Shown: piece by piece, positions 1 through 8,196 of the stretch
Position numbering within the stretch: position 1 is the first letter of the stretch
How the letters are laid out: the number at the start of each line of letters is the position of its first letter
Assembly: GCA_035623985.1 (NCBI GenBank)
Contig: DASPSJ010000079.1
Location: 6,464-70,463, forward strand
Reading direction: 5' to 3'
DNA length: 64,000 bases
Source: DAHUYF01 sp035623985
GTDB lineage: Bacteria; Pseudomonadota; Alphaproteobacteria; ATCC43930; CGMCC-115725
Notes under the pieces: generated by a model
Seen by the model: the letters and a program-made list of their open reading frames with translations, nothing else
What the model was told of the DNA's origin: nothing
The model's database searches: none
Program-made: the position numbers and the translations under genes

Positions 1-1
1 T

Positions 2-1381
2 GCCGACCCATCGGTTTATCCGGCGCTGCCGCGCGGGGCCGCCGACGAGATTGCAGCAGTCGAAGAAGAGATCGATCGAACCGAGGCCGCCGCGCTGGCC
101 TTGGCCGGCGATCGCGGGCTGGACTCCTATCAGAAGATCAATTTGCTCGGCAAATTGCTGCTGTTCGACAAGACCCTGTCGGTCAACCGGAATGAAGCTT
201 GTGCCTTTTGTCATATGCCGGAAACCGGATGGACCGGTCCCGCCGCGGCGTTGAACGCGAGGACGGCCGCCTACCCGGGATCAGTGCGCACGCGTTTCCA
301 GCAACGCAAGCCGCAAAGCTACGGCTATGCCACCCTGGCGCCGAGCCTCTATTACGACCGGAACAAGCAGGATCTGGTCGGCGGCAATTTCTGGGATATG
401 CGCGCCACGGGCATTCGCCTGGGCAATCCCGCATCCGAGCAGGCTCAGGGACCGCTGGTCAATCCGGGCGAGATGGCGTTGCCCGATCCGGCCTGCGCGG
501 TCGAGCGAGTCTCATCGAGCCCCTATCGGCCATTATTCGAGGCCGTCTGGGGCGCCGCCACCCTCGACATCCGGTGGCAACGGGATGTCGAGGAGATTTG
601 CAGCCGCCCGGGCCCGCCGAGCGCGAACGATCCTTTCCCGGTCCATCTTTCGGCGGCCGATCGCGAGCGGGCAAACGCGGCCTACGACCGGATCGGCATC
701 GCGATGAGAGCCTTTGAGGCATCACCCGAGGTCAACGCTTTCAGCGCGAAATTCGATGCCGTTCGCGCCGGCCGCGCGAAGCTCTCGGCGTTCGAGCGGC
801 GCGGCTACGCGCTGTTCCGCGGCAAGGCGCGCTGCAACGAATGCCACCGCGATTCCGGAGAATCGCCGCTGTTCACCGATTTCACCGCGGATAATATCGG
901 TGTCCCGCGCAATCCGGACCTGCCGTTCTATATCGAGAGCCAGCCCGATGCGGGCGGCTATGCGGCCAACCCGCTGGGGGTTCGTTATGTCGATGACGGC
1001 GTGGGCGCCTTCCTGGCGGGCCGGGACAACCCGAACGGCAAATGGGCCGAACTGGCGGACTCATACCGCGGCAAATTCCAGGTCTCGTCGCTGCGCAACG
1101 TCGATAAACGGCCGCGTCCGGATTTCATCAAGGCCTACGCGCATAACGGTTATTTCAAGAGCCTGAAGGAGGTGGTGCATTTCTACAACACGCGGGACGT
1201 CCTGCCGCGGTGCAAGCCGGGCGATCCCGACGAGAAGGTGACATGCTGGCCGCCCCCCGAACAGCCGGCAAATATCAACAAGACGCAGATGGGTCATCTC
1301 GGCCTGAGCGGCGCCGACGAAGATGCCATTGTCGCCTTTCTCAAGACGCTGACCGATGGTTACGAGCCGCCAGCGCATTAG
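2..1381 (+). CDS. Di-heme cytochrome c peroxidase / MauG-family protein (5' end outside window)
   Basis: The frame is open to the left edge, so the true start lies upstream; the TTG at 101 is only the first start-like codon inside the window. Two c-type heme motifs are visible, CAFCH at 200-214 and CNECH at 833-847, about 210 residues apart. That spacing fits the two-domain bacterial di-heme peroxidase family, which includes MauG. These are normally periplasmic and reduce hydrogen peroxide with electrons from small cytochromes, or carry out post-translational oxidations. The segment after heme 1 (NFWDMRATG) and the C-terminal Arg/Phe/Asn-rich part (AYAHNGYFKSLKEVVHFYN) are typical of the family. 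The signal peptide would be outside the window. The family is secure; peroxidase versus MauG-like activity cannot be decided here. Confidence 0.88.
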   Translation, partial: ADPSVYPALPRGAADEIAAVEEEIDRTEAAALALAGDRGLDSYQKINLLGKLLLFDKTLSVNRNEACAFCHMPETGWTGPAAALNARTAAYPGSVRTRFQQRKPQSYGYATLAPSLYYDRNKQDLVGGNFWDMRATGIRLGNPASEQAQGPLVNPGEMALPDPACAVERVSSSPYRPLFEAVWGAATLDIRWQRDVEEICSRPGPPSANDPFPVHLSAADRERANAAYDRIGIAMRAFEASPEVNAFSAKFDAVRAGRAKLSAFERRGYALFRGKARCNECHRDSGESPLFTDFTADNIGVPRNPDLPFYIESQPDAGGYAANPLGVRYVDDGVGAFLAGRDNPNGKWAELADSYRGKFQVSSLRNVDKRPRPDFIKAYAHNGYFKSLKEVVHFYNTRDVLPRCKPGDPDEKVTCWPPPEQPANINKTQMGHLGLSGADEDAIVAFLKTLTDGYEPPAH

Positions 1382-1413
1382 GCGGCGTCGGTCGGTCCAT
1401 GTCTGAGCTTGTC

Positions 1414-1484
1414 AAGGCTTCTCGGATGCCTGCTGCGGCAGGGACGGTGCCGCACGCTCGGGCGGCAGGCGTCCGAGAAGCCTT
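1414..1484. repeat. Long imperfect hairpin between convergent genes
   Basis: Arms at 1414-1433 and 1465-1484 are 20 bases long and complementary except for one position. Inside the loop, TGCGGCA at 1434-1440 pairs with TGCCGCA at 1448-1454, giving a compound two-level hairpin. It starts 33 bases after the peroxidase stop and lies between that gene and the convergent gene at 1799. No T-run follows on either side, so this is not a textbook Rho-independent terminator. A bidirectional transcript end or a mobile palindromic element are both possible. Confidence 0.7.
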
Positions 1485-1798
1485 AACAGAAGCGGTCATC
1501 CGCCGATGTTGGCCGAGTGGCTGAAGCCGACCCAAGTCAGCCGCAGGTCGACCCATCAGGCACTCCCAGAAGCGGACGGTCACCACCGCCGAGCACCGGC
1601 GGCTGTGCGCCCATTGCGGTCGATCTGGCGACTACGGTCGCTCCTCCAAAGCGGACGCTTCATCCACAAGGTTCGCTGGGCGCTCTGGGTCGCAAGGCTA
1701 GCACCGCACCGAAAATCAAGAATTGTGCACGAAACCTAAGCCTCTGATCCGATTGGGCATTTCTGATGCAGATTTCTGATGCATAATGGCATCGTGCT
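1485..1798. other. Intergenic stretch without a recognisable gene
   Basis: No ORF here looks like a protein. Several copies of short phrases containing GCGGACG and GCGGTC occur around 1495-1660, reminiscent of degenerate intergenic repeats. A 12-base direct repeat, ATTTCTGATGCA, occurs at 1759-1770 and again at 1772-1783. Confidence 0.4.
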
Positions 1799-2572
1799 TT
1801 ACGGCTCGGCTTGCCGTTGCTGCAATGCTTTATGCAACGCCATCATTGCCGGGATGGCAGCATTCAGCCTCTCTCGTCCCTCCTTGAACGAAGCCAGAGC
1901 ATCGGAAAATGATGAGGCATTCGCTTCCCTTGCGATGCTAAAAAGGTTGAAGCCCGCGCTAGTCGACACCCTCATATCGCCGGGGAGCTTCGCCCGGCGC
2001 TTACTGAGTTCCTTCATCACTACGGTTTGGATACTATCTCCGTATTTCGCGCGGATCGTGCCGAAAACGCTATATATGGCCTCGTACACTTCGGAGCAGA
2101 ACTTACACGCTTCCTCGACCGTAGGTATGGCCCCTTTATGGATCACTGCATTTCTGAAAGTCGCGATACTTAGCTTGGGTTTATAGGCGCTGCCGAGCTC
2201 CAGAGCGTGCAAAAGCAGGAACGCCCCAAGTTGACGCTCTGACTGCCGGGCCATCTCCGAAAACATTCCGTCAAATAGGTCATCCTGCATGTTGCGCCCG
2301 ACGAACGCAACTCGCAGCCCAAACTCGTATAACCTTTCGAGTGCGGCTGCGAAGCTCGCGCATGCTTCCAATGTAAACCCTTCCAGAAGGGCTGTTGCAC
2401 CGGAATCCAACAGCATCTCAAATTTTTGGCTTTGCATCATCAGCGCGGTCTTGTGGCCTGCCGAGCACTCGATGCGTGCGATCCCATCGTCAAAATAATC
2501 TGCGATGAATGGTTCGAGAGATGGCCGCCCAAGATCGATTTGGCATTGCATGCACATCGCAAAGGTCTTCAT
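1799..2572 (-). CDS. Hypothetical protein with an N-terminal zinc-ribbon-like Cys cluster
   Basis: I do not recognise a family for this 257-residue protein. The first 45 residues carry a CxxC (C7, C10) and a second CxxGH-type group (ECSAGHK, residues 35-41), which could bind zinc. The rest is predicted to be mostly alpha-helical, soluble and without membrane segments. A stretch around residues 135-165 has several Cys, Lys and Glu residues. Codon use is less G+C-rich than in the flanking genes, and it sits beside an HNH endonuclease, so it looks like part of a small acquired patch. It is convergent with the peroxidase gene across a long hairpin. The start is the ATG at 2572. Confidence 0.6.
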   Translation of the reverse strand: MKTFAMCMQCQIDLGRPSLEPFIADYFDDGIARIECSAGHKTALMMQSQKFEMLLDSGATALLEGFTLEACASFAAALERLYEFGLRVAFVGRNMQDDLFDGMFSEMARQSERQLGAFLLLHALELGSAYKPKLSIATFRNAVIHKGAIPTVEEACKFCSEVYEAIYSVFGTIRAKYGDSIQTVVMKELSKRRAKLPGDMRVSTSAGFNLFSIAREANASSFSDALASFKEGRERLNAAIPAMMALHKALQQRQAEP

Positions 2573-2699
2573 GTCACATGACGTCCCTTCCGTTGGCTCA
2601 TCTTAGTGGCCGGATCGGCAGATGGGCGTCAACCGCCCCCTAGACCACCGCTCGATCAGCACGTGACAGTCCAGTTTATCGCTCGCCCATGTTTTCAAT

Positions 2700-2915
2700 T
2701 CACGTCTCCAATTTTCGTCGGGCGGCCCGAATCAGAGTATCGTAGTTGGCGCAAACCCGCTTGGCGGTGGTATCAAACCGCGCAGCCATTTTGTTGTAGT
2801 GCGCGGGCTTGGTATCCAGCCACTCAATGGGAATACGATACCATCCGCTCTGCCCCGGCACTGGCCTTGTTACCGTCCCGATAAGCCTATCGAGCCTGTT
2901 AAGCCTGTCGATCAT
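2700..2915 (-). CDS. Short ORF, probably the detached C-terminal part of the HNH protein
   Basis: This 71-residue frame ends at 2700 and has an ATG at 2915. The same frame is open back to the TAG stop (3036-3038) of the HNH gene just upstream, through 37 more sense codons that contain no ATG or GTG start. Residues such as WYRIPIEWLDTKPAHYNKMA and a final Arg/Lys-rich helix look like genuine protein. It may be a separately translated small protein, or the 3' part of a longer HNH gene broken by a nonsense mutation. I favour the second reading but cannot prove it. No convincing Shine-Dalgarno sequence precedes the ATG. Confidence 0.35.
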   Translation of the reverse strand: MIDRLNRLDRLIGTVTRPVPGQSGWYRIPIEWLDTKPAHYNKMAARFDTTAKRVCANYDTLIRAARRKLET

Positions 2916-3035
2916 TGCATTCCGGTGGGTTTCAAGTTCGGAATCTACAAACTCGAACTCCGGTCCGTGGCGTTCTTTGAGAAACTCGGTGATCGGATCG
3001 AACCAAGCAAGAGGAAAGGATGTTCCGTTAAACGA

Positions 3036-3515
3036 CTAGCTTCGGAGACGGCCAATCGTTTCTGACAGCCTTTGTGAGACGTCCTTCAGCGTGTTCCGAT
3101 CGGCATTTCGCCCCTCCGTCCGGATAGCTGTGGTGGCGAGATGCTGCGACGCCTGTATCGCTACGTAGAGATCGTCGCGAGCTTTCTTAACCTCGGCGAT
3201 GGTATAGTTTTTGTGCTGGCTTGTGCGGGAATCGTATTCGCTGTGATGCTCTAGGCAGAGCCACGCCAGATTGCCTTCACCATAATTGGCCGGATTTTGA
3301 TCGAGATGGGCGATCTGTCCCCGTTTCTCGGTTAGGTCGCCTTTTATCTTGTAGCAAAGTGCGCAGCGTCGTCGGCTACTATCCAAGACAAGTAGCTCGG
3401 TCTGGGATGGAATCGACCTGCGCTCCAATTTTGCCATCTGTTCTGAATACCGTCGGCTGTGGCCACTTTCCAGCAGCACGTTCTGCCCTGGCCCGACATT
3501 TATTCTTGATAACAT
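3036..3515 (-). CDS. HNH endonuclease-type protein
   Basis: The core holds the HNH pattern: CALC near residues 51-54, then GQIAHLDQN, the NLAWLCLEHH segment, and a closing SQHKNYTIAEVKKARD. This arrangement is known from a family of small HNH proteins of mobile or defence regions, predicted to be metal-dependent nucleases. The ATG at 3515 gives 159 residues. Family members often begin at a sequence like MAKLERRSIP, which would put the start at 3437; neither has a good ribosome site. Codon use is less G+C-rich than in the surrounding core genes. The frame ends at a TAG and then stays open for another 112 codons, so the protein may be truncated. Confidence 0.75.
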   Translation of the reverse strand: MLSRINVGPGQNVLLESGHSRRYSEQMAKLERRSIPSQTELLVLDSSRRRCALCYKIKGDLTEKRGQIAHLDQNPANYGEGNLAWLCLEHHSEYDSRTSQHKNYTIAEVKKARDDLYVAIQASQHLATTAIRTEGRNADRNTLKDVSQRLSETIGRLRS

Positions 3516-3861
3516 ATTTCATCAAGATTGGCAGCGTGGCCTGCCGCATCTGCTTACCCCATCCAAATGAGACGCGGAAGTCTGGTTGGGTCGGCGGCTA
3601 ACATTCCTGTTCCTATGGCAGAACGTCTGCTTTAGGTTATTGGGCACTTCAAAGTTGCCCTTCCGCTTCCGGCCCAGACCCGGCATTGATCCGAACGTCC
3701 GGTTTCAGTGCGACATAGTCCGCAAGCGGACTGACCGCTTTCCACCCCATAGCGGCCACTCGCGGCGTCACGGTCGAAGGGCAGCACATCTCCGACGAAC
3801 CGCTCGGCGCGGCCAATGCCCGGAATGAGGCTGGGACCCGCCGGCTTTATGGGGTTTGACC
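3516..3861. other. Intergenic stretch, no gene seen
   Basis: No plausible protein or RNA gene was found. The phrase around 3640-3780 (GGGCACTTCAAAGTTGCCC, then AGTCCGCAAGCGGACT) contains short inverted repeats and resembles degenerate intergenic repeats common in Rhizobiales-like genomes. The longer ORFs here have unnatural composition. Confidence 0.35.
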
Positions 3862-5094
3862 CTAATCCCCCTTTCCGCCCGCCTCCTTCGCCGCCATGCG
3901 CGCCTTGAGCTGCTCGGGCGTGAGGCGGACGATGTCCTCGTTCTGATGCGCGTAGAGATCGTAGGGCTCGGTGTCGAGATCCTCGAGCACGAGACGGCCG
4001 GCGAGCACCGCCTCCTTCCAGGCCGCCTGCTCGCTCTCGCGCGCGTGGAACTCGGGCATCACCTCGGCCGCGAAGAGCGCGAGGCTGTCGCAGATGTCCT
4101 GATGGCTGGTGCGGCCGGCCTGGTTGAGCAGGATGACCTGGTCGACATGCGCCGCCTCGAACTGCCGCAGGCGGGCGCGCAGCGTGGCGGGCGAGCCGAC
4201 GAGGCCGCTCTTCAGCGCCGCCTGCGCCTTCTCCGTGCCGCGCCAGGCCTGATACTCCCGCCAGAGATTGCTGGTGCCGGGCGCGTCGACGCCTTTGCGG
4301 CCGTAATAGGAGAGCGCGAAGATGAAGAAGGTCCAGCCCGACGCTTTCTCGATCGCCTCGGCGTCGGTCGGCGCGCACATGAAGCCGTTGACGATGGCGA
4401 TATTGGCGTTGCGGGGGTAGTCGGCGAGCGGCCGCGGATGATGCAGCAGCGTGTTGTAGTAGCGGTTGACCCAGGCGCGCGCCGCCTCGGGCGAGACGAA
4501 GCTGAAGCCCAGCGCCCCCATGCCCCATTCGCCGGCCTTGGCGATGGTCTGGATGTTGGAGCAGGCGACCCACAGCGGCGGATGCGGCTTCTGCAGCGGC
4601 TTCGGAATGACGTTGCGCGCGGGGAAGTCGTAATATTGGCCGTGGAACTCCCAGTTGTCGCGGGTGAACATCGGCACGATGGCCTTGACCGCCTCCTCCC
4701 AGCGCTCGCGCTTGTCGCGCACGCGAACGGCGAAGGGGTGAAGCTCCGCCGGCCCCGCCGCCTCGCCCATGCCGAGCTCGACGCGGCCGCCGGAGACGAG
4801 GTCGAGGGTGGCGACGCGCTCGGCGACGCGCTGCGGCTGGTTGGTGGTGAGCTGGACGACGCCGTGGCCGAGGCGGATGCGGCTGGTGCGCTGGCTCGCC
4901 GCGGCGAGGAACACCTCGGGCGCCGAGCAATGGGAATATTCCTCGAGGAAATGATGCTCCACCGCCCAGACGCAGTCATAGCCGAGCCGGTCGGCGAGCT
5001 CGACCTCGGCGAGCGAATTCCGCAGCAGCGCGTACTCGTCGGTCTCGCTCCAGGGACGCGGAAGCTGATGCTCGTAGAAAATGCCGAACTTCAT
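3862..5094 (-). CDS. LLM-class flavin-dependent oxidoreductase (luciferase-like monooxygenase)
   Basis: This 410-residue protein starts MKFGIFYEHQLPRPW and has the hallmarks of the bacterial luciferase-like fold: VWAVEHHFLEEYSH near residues 42-55, SRIRLGHGVVQLT near 71-83, RVAERVATLDLVSGGR near 90-105, and a long TIM-barrel body. Such enzymes use reduced FMN or F420 to oxidise organic substrates; the substrate cannot be told from the sequence. Length is normal for the family. The ATG follows a GGAGGAC ribosome site. It lies 69 bases downstream of an ABC permease gene on the same strand and may be co-transcribed, though a functional link is not evident. Confidence 0.88.
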   Translation of the reverse strand: MKFGIFYEHQLPRPWSETDEYALLRNSLAEVELADRLGYDCVWAVEHHFLEEYSHCSAPEVFLAAASQRTSRIRLGHGVVQLTTNQPQRVAERVATLDLVSGGRVELGMGEAAGPAELHPFAVRVRDKRERWEEAVKAIVPMFTRDNWEFHGQYYDFPARNVIPKPLQKPHPPLWVACSNIQTIAKAGEWGMGALGFSFVSPEAARAWVNRYYNTLLHHPRPLADYPRNANIAIVNGFMCAPTDAEAIEKASGWTFFIFALSYYGRKGVDAPGTSNLWREYQAWRGTEKAQAALKSGLVGSPATLRARLRQFEAAHVDQVILLNQAGRTSHQDICDSLALFAAEVMPEFHARESEQAAWKEAVLAGRLVLEDLDTEPYDLYAHQNEDIVRLTPEQLKARMAAKEAGGKGD

Positions 5095-5163
5095 GCGGTC
5101 CTCCCGCGGCCCAGTCTAGCCGCGCCGCGCCGCGGGCTGCAAAGCGTGCGTTTTGCCGCCGCC

Positions 5164-5970
5164 TCACTCGCCGGTCTGGAGCAGCGCGCCGCGGCGGCGG
5201 GCGCCGCGGAAGGCGTAAAGGAAGACGACGCCGCCGACCCCGAGATAGACGAGGTCCAGCACCACGGCGGCGATGAAGTGGTCGAGGCGGAAGACGTGCT
5301 CGAACATCACCGCGCGCATGCCCTCGAAGACATGCGCCGAGGGCAGCACATAGGCGACATATTGCAGCCAGAGCGGCAGCACCGAGAGCGGGTAATAGAC
5401 CGCGCTCGCCGGCGCCAGCAGGAAGACGGCGAGCCAGGCCAGGCTCTCGGCGCCAAGGCCCTGACGGAACAGCAGGGCGCCGATGAGCAGCCCCAGCCCC
5501 CAGCCCATCGCCAGCAGCAGCACGAAGAAGGCGATGAGCGGCAGCCCCAGCGTGAAGATCGAGTAATGATAGAGCGGGATCGCCAGCAGCATCGCCGGCA
5601 AGACGCCGATGACGATGCGGATCAGGCTCATGGTGACCAGCGCGATCATCCATTCATAGGGCCTGAGCGGCGTGACGAAGAGATGGCCGAGATTGCGCGA
5701 CCACAGCTCCTCGAGAAAGGAGATGGAGACGCCGAGCTGGCCGCGGAACATCACGTCCCACAGCATCACCGCCGCCAGCATCACGCCGCCGGCGCGCGCG
5801 ACGTAGGAGCTGTTGGTCATGAGGAACTGGCTGGTGAAGCCCCACAGCACCATCTGGATCGCCGGCCAATAGAGCAGCTCGAGCGCGCGCGGCCAGGAGC
5901 TGCGCAAGAGATAGAGATAGCGCAGCAGCATGGCGCCGATCCGGGCGGGGGAGAAGCCGGCGGCGCTCAT
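5164..5970 (-). CDS. ABC-2 type transporter permease
   Basis: This 268-residue integral membrane protein has about six hydrophobic segments and starts MSAAGFSPARIGAMLLRYLYLLRS. The sequence SRNLGHLFVTPLRPYEWMIA in the first half and the PLSVLPLWLQYVAYVLPSAHVFEGMR segment in the second half are typical of ABC-2 exporters related to the NodJ/DrrB group. The start is fixed by the ATGA overlap (5967-5970) with the ATPase gene, which makes the two translationally coupled. The pair should form a 2+2 half-transporter moving a lipid, polysaccharide or drug-like molecule outwards. The substrate is unknown. Confidence 0.88.
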   Translation of the reverse strand: MSAAGFSPARIGAMLLRYLYLLRSSWPRALELLYWPAIQMVLWGFTSQFLMTNSSYVARAGGVMLAAVMLWDVMFRGQLGVSISFLEELWSRNLGHLFVTPLRPYEWMIALVTMSLIRIVIGVLPAMLLAIPLYHYSIFTLGLPLIAFFVLLLAMGWGLGLLIGALLFRQGLGAESLAWLAVFLLAPASAVYYPLSVLPLWLQYVAYVLPSAHVFEGMRAVMFEHVFRLDHFIAAVVLDLVYLGVGGVVFLYAFRGARRRGALLQTGE

Positions 5971-6728
5971 TGCGCCGCCTCGCGCGCGGGCCCGCCGGCG
6001 CGCGCGATCTCGAGGAACACCTGCTCGAGCGTGTCGCGGCCGTAGCGCTCGATGAGCGCGCGCGGGCTGCCGCGATCGACGATGCGCCCCCGCCGCATCA
6101 TCATGACCTCGGAGCAGAGCCGCTCCACCTCGCCCATGTTGTGCGAGGCGAGCAGGATGGTGGCGCCGCTCTCTTCGCGGTAGCGCTCGAGATACCCCCG
6201 CACCCAATCGGCCGTGTCGGGATCGAGCGAGGCGGTCGGCTCGTCGAGCAGCAGCAGCGCCGGCGCGTTGAGCAGCGCCTTGGCGAGCGCGACGCGGGTC
6301 TTCTGGCCCGCGCTCAACTTGCCGGTTTGCATCGCCAGGAAGTCGCCGATCTGCAGATCCCGCGCCAGCGTCTCGATGCGCGCGTCGAGATCGGCGACGC
6401 CGTAGAGCCGGCCGTAGACGGTGAGGTTCTGGCGCACGGTCAGGCGGTGCGGCAAGTCGACATAGGGCGAGGAGAAGTTCATGCGCGGCAGCACGCGGTA
6501 GCGGTGGCGCAGCATGTCCTCGCCGAGGACGCGGACGCGCCCGGCGGTCGGCAGCAGCAGGCCGAGCAGCATCGACAAGGTGGTGGTCTTGCCGGCGCCG
6601 TTGCCGCCGAGCAGCGCCGCGGTCACGCCGCGGCCGACGGCGAAATCGATGCCGTCGACGGCGAGCGTCGCGCCGAAGCGCTTGGTCAGCGCGGAGACTT
6701 CCACGACGGGGTCGGACACGCGGCGCAC
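5967..6728 (-). CDS. ABC-2 type transporter ATP-binding protein
   Basis: The 253 residues carry all the ATPase motifs: Walker A GGNGAGKTT near residues 38-46, the Q-loop region, signature LSAGQKTR near 139-146, and Walker B LLLLDEPTASLD near 158-169 followed by an H-loop (LLASHNMGEVERL). The NodI/DrrA-like organisation and the coupled permease downstream identify it as the engine of an ABC-2 exporter. The gene is divergent from regB with a 118-base gap. Its -10 and -35 elements were not obvious. Confidence 0.9.
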   Translation of the reverse strand: MRRVSDPVVEVSALTKRFGATLAVDGIDFAVGRGVTAALLGGNGAGKTTTLSMLLGLLLPTAGRVRVLGEDMLRHRYRVLPRMNFSSPYVDLPHRLTVRQNLTVYGRLYGVADLDARIETLARDLQIGDFLAMQTGKLSAGQKTRVALAKALLNAPALLLLDEPTASLDPDTADWVRGYLERYREESGATILLASHNMGEVERLCSEVMMMRRGRIVDRGSPRALIERYGRDTLEQVFLEIARAGGPAREAAQ

Positions 6729-6813
6729 TATGGCGCAAAGCCCGCCCGGGGCAAAGCGCGCGGGCGCCGCCTCGGCCGCGCCGGGCGGGCATGCGCGCGG
6801 CGCATCGATGGCC

Positions 6814-6819
6814 TATAAT
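6814..6819 (+). promoter_or_regulatory. Candidate -10 element for regB-regA
   Basis: A perfect TATAAT lies 27 bases before the regB ATG, in an otherwise very G+C-rich stretch. No convincing -35 is seen, so this is a weak call. A purine-rich ribosome site (GGGAAAGG) follows at about 6830. Confidence 0.35.
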
Positions 6820-6846
6820 AACGGCCGCGGGAAAGGCGAAGAGCGC

Positions 6847-8196
6847 ATGGCGCAACACGGCGAGGCACCGCTTCTGATGCAGCGCGCGGGGACCGACGTC
6901 TCGGTCAGCCTGCGCATGCTCGTGCTCATCCGCTGGGTGGTGGTGGCGGGCCAGGCGGCGACGATCCTGCTGGTGCATTACGGGCTGGGCTTCATGCTGC
7001 CGATCGAGGGAGCGCTCGCCGTCGTCGCCGCCTCGGCGGCGCTCAACATCGCCGCGAGCTGGCCGCGCCGCGCCTCGGCGCGGCTGGGCGACCGCGGCGC
7101 CGCGTTCTATCTCGCCTATGACATGCTGCAGCTCGGCCTGCTGCTGTTCCTGACCGGCGGGCTGCAGAATCCCTTCGCCATGCTGATGCTGGCGCCGGTG
7201 ACGGTGGCGGCCACGATCCTGTCGCGGCGCAGCGTGTTCCGGCTGTCGACCTTGACCGTCGTGGCGATCAGCCTCATCGCGGTGGTCCATCTGCCGCTGC
7301 CCTGGCGCGACGCGCCGCTGCCGCCGCCGCCGCTCTACGTCTTCGGCGTGTGGACGGCGCTGGTGCTGGCCACCGTGTTTATCGCCGGCTATACCTGGAA
7401 CGTGGCCGAGGAGGCGCGGCGCATGCGCGACGCCTTCACCGCGACGCAGCTCGCGCTGGCCCGCGAGCAGCGCGTCTCGGCGATGGGCGGCATCGCCGCC
7501 GCCGCGGCGCATCAGCTCGGCTCGCCGCTTGCCACCATCGCCGTCGTCGCCAAGGAGCTGGTGCGCGACCTGCCGCCGAACAGCCCCTACGCCGAGGACG
7601 CGCTGCTGCTGCTGAGCCAGAGCGAGCGCTGCCGCACCATCCTCGCCGATCTCGCGCAGCAGCGCGAGGCCGAGACCGGCTCGCCCTTCACCACGCGGCT
7701 ACCGTTCTCGGCGCTGGTCGAAGCGGCGGGCGAGCCGCACCGCGTCCCGGGCAAGACCATCACCTACAGCACCGCCGCCGGGCGCGACGCCGAGGCGATG
7801 CCGGTGGAGGAGCCGCTGGTGGCGCGCAGCCCCGAGATCATGCACGGGCTCGGCAATCTCATCCAGAACGCCGGCCAGTTCGCCAGCCGCGCGGTCGACG
7901 TCACCACGAGCTGGAGCGAGGAGACGGTGGCGGTCGACATCGTCGACGACGGCCCGGGCTTTCCGCAATCGGTTCTCGCGCGCATCGGCGAGCCCTATAT
8001 CTCCGGCAGGAGCGGCGCGGCGGAAGAGCATATGGGGCTCGGCATCTTCATCGCCCAGAGCCTCCTGGAGCGCACCGGCGCGCGCGTCAGCTTCGCCAAT
8101 CTTCCCGACGGCGGCGCGCAGGTGGTTGTCGAATGGCGCCGGCCCATGCTCGAGGGCGCGGACGGCAAGATGGCGGTGAAAGAGGCCGGAGAATGA
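6847..8196 (+). CDS. regB: Redox-sensing histidine kinase RegB (PrrB/ActS family)
   Basis: The 449-residue kinase has six predicted N-terminal membrane segments. The quinone-sensing box GGLQNPFA lies at residues 104-111. The phosphoacceptor His222 sits in MGGIAAAAAHQLGSPLATI, and the redox-active cysteine is Cys262 within SERCRTIL. The C-terminal ATPase has N (NLIQNAGQF), DDGPGF and GLGIF boxes. RegB senses aerobic electron flow through quinones and the cysteine, and phosphorylates RegA to switch on energy-generating, carbon- and nitrogen-fixation genes. The ATG at 6847 was chosen because a purine-rich site precedes it; an upstream ATG at 6808 is possible. It overlaps regA by ATGA. Confidence 0.93.
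   Translation: MAQHGEAPLLMQRAGTDVSVSLRMLVLIRWVVVAGQAATILLVHYGLGFMLPIEGALAVVAASAALNIAASWPRRASARLGDRGAAFYLAYDMLQLGLLLFLTGGLQNPFAMLMLAPVTVAATILSRRSVFRLSTLTVVAISLIAVVHLPLPWRDAPLPPPPLYVFGVWTALVLATVFIAGYTWNVAEEARRMRDAFTATQLALAREQRVSAMGGIAAAAAHQLGSPLATIAVVAKELVRDLPPNSPYAEDALLLLSQSERCRTILADLAQQREAETGSPFTTRLPFSALVEAAGEPHRVPGKTITYSTAAGRDAEAMPVEEPLVARSPEIMHGLGNLIQNAGQFASRAVDVTTSWSEETVAVDIVDDGPGFPQSVLARIGEPYISGRSGAAEEHMGLGIFIAQSLLERTGARVSFANLPDGGAQVVVEWRRPMLEGADGKMAVKEAGE

Noticed and set aside
3856..6045. Plus-strand ORF of 729 codons opposite the oxidoreductase and ABC genes
   Set aside because: Composition is shadow-like, and the minus-strand genes have clear motifs and an ATGA overlap.
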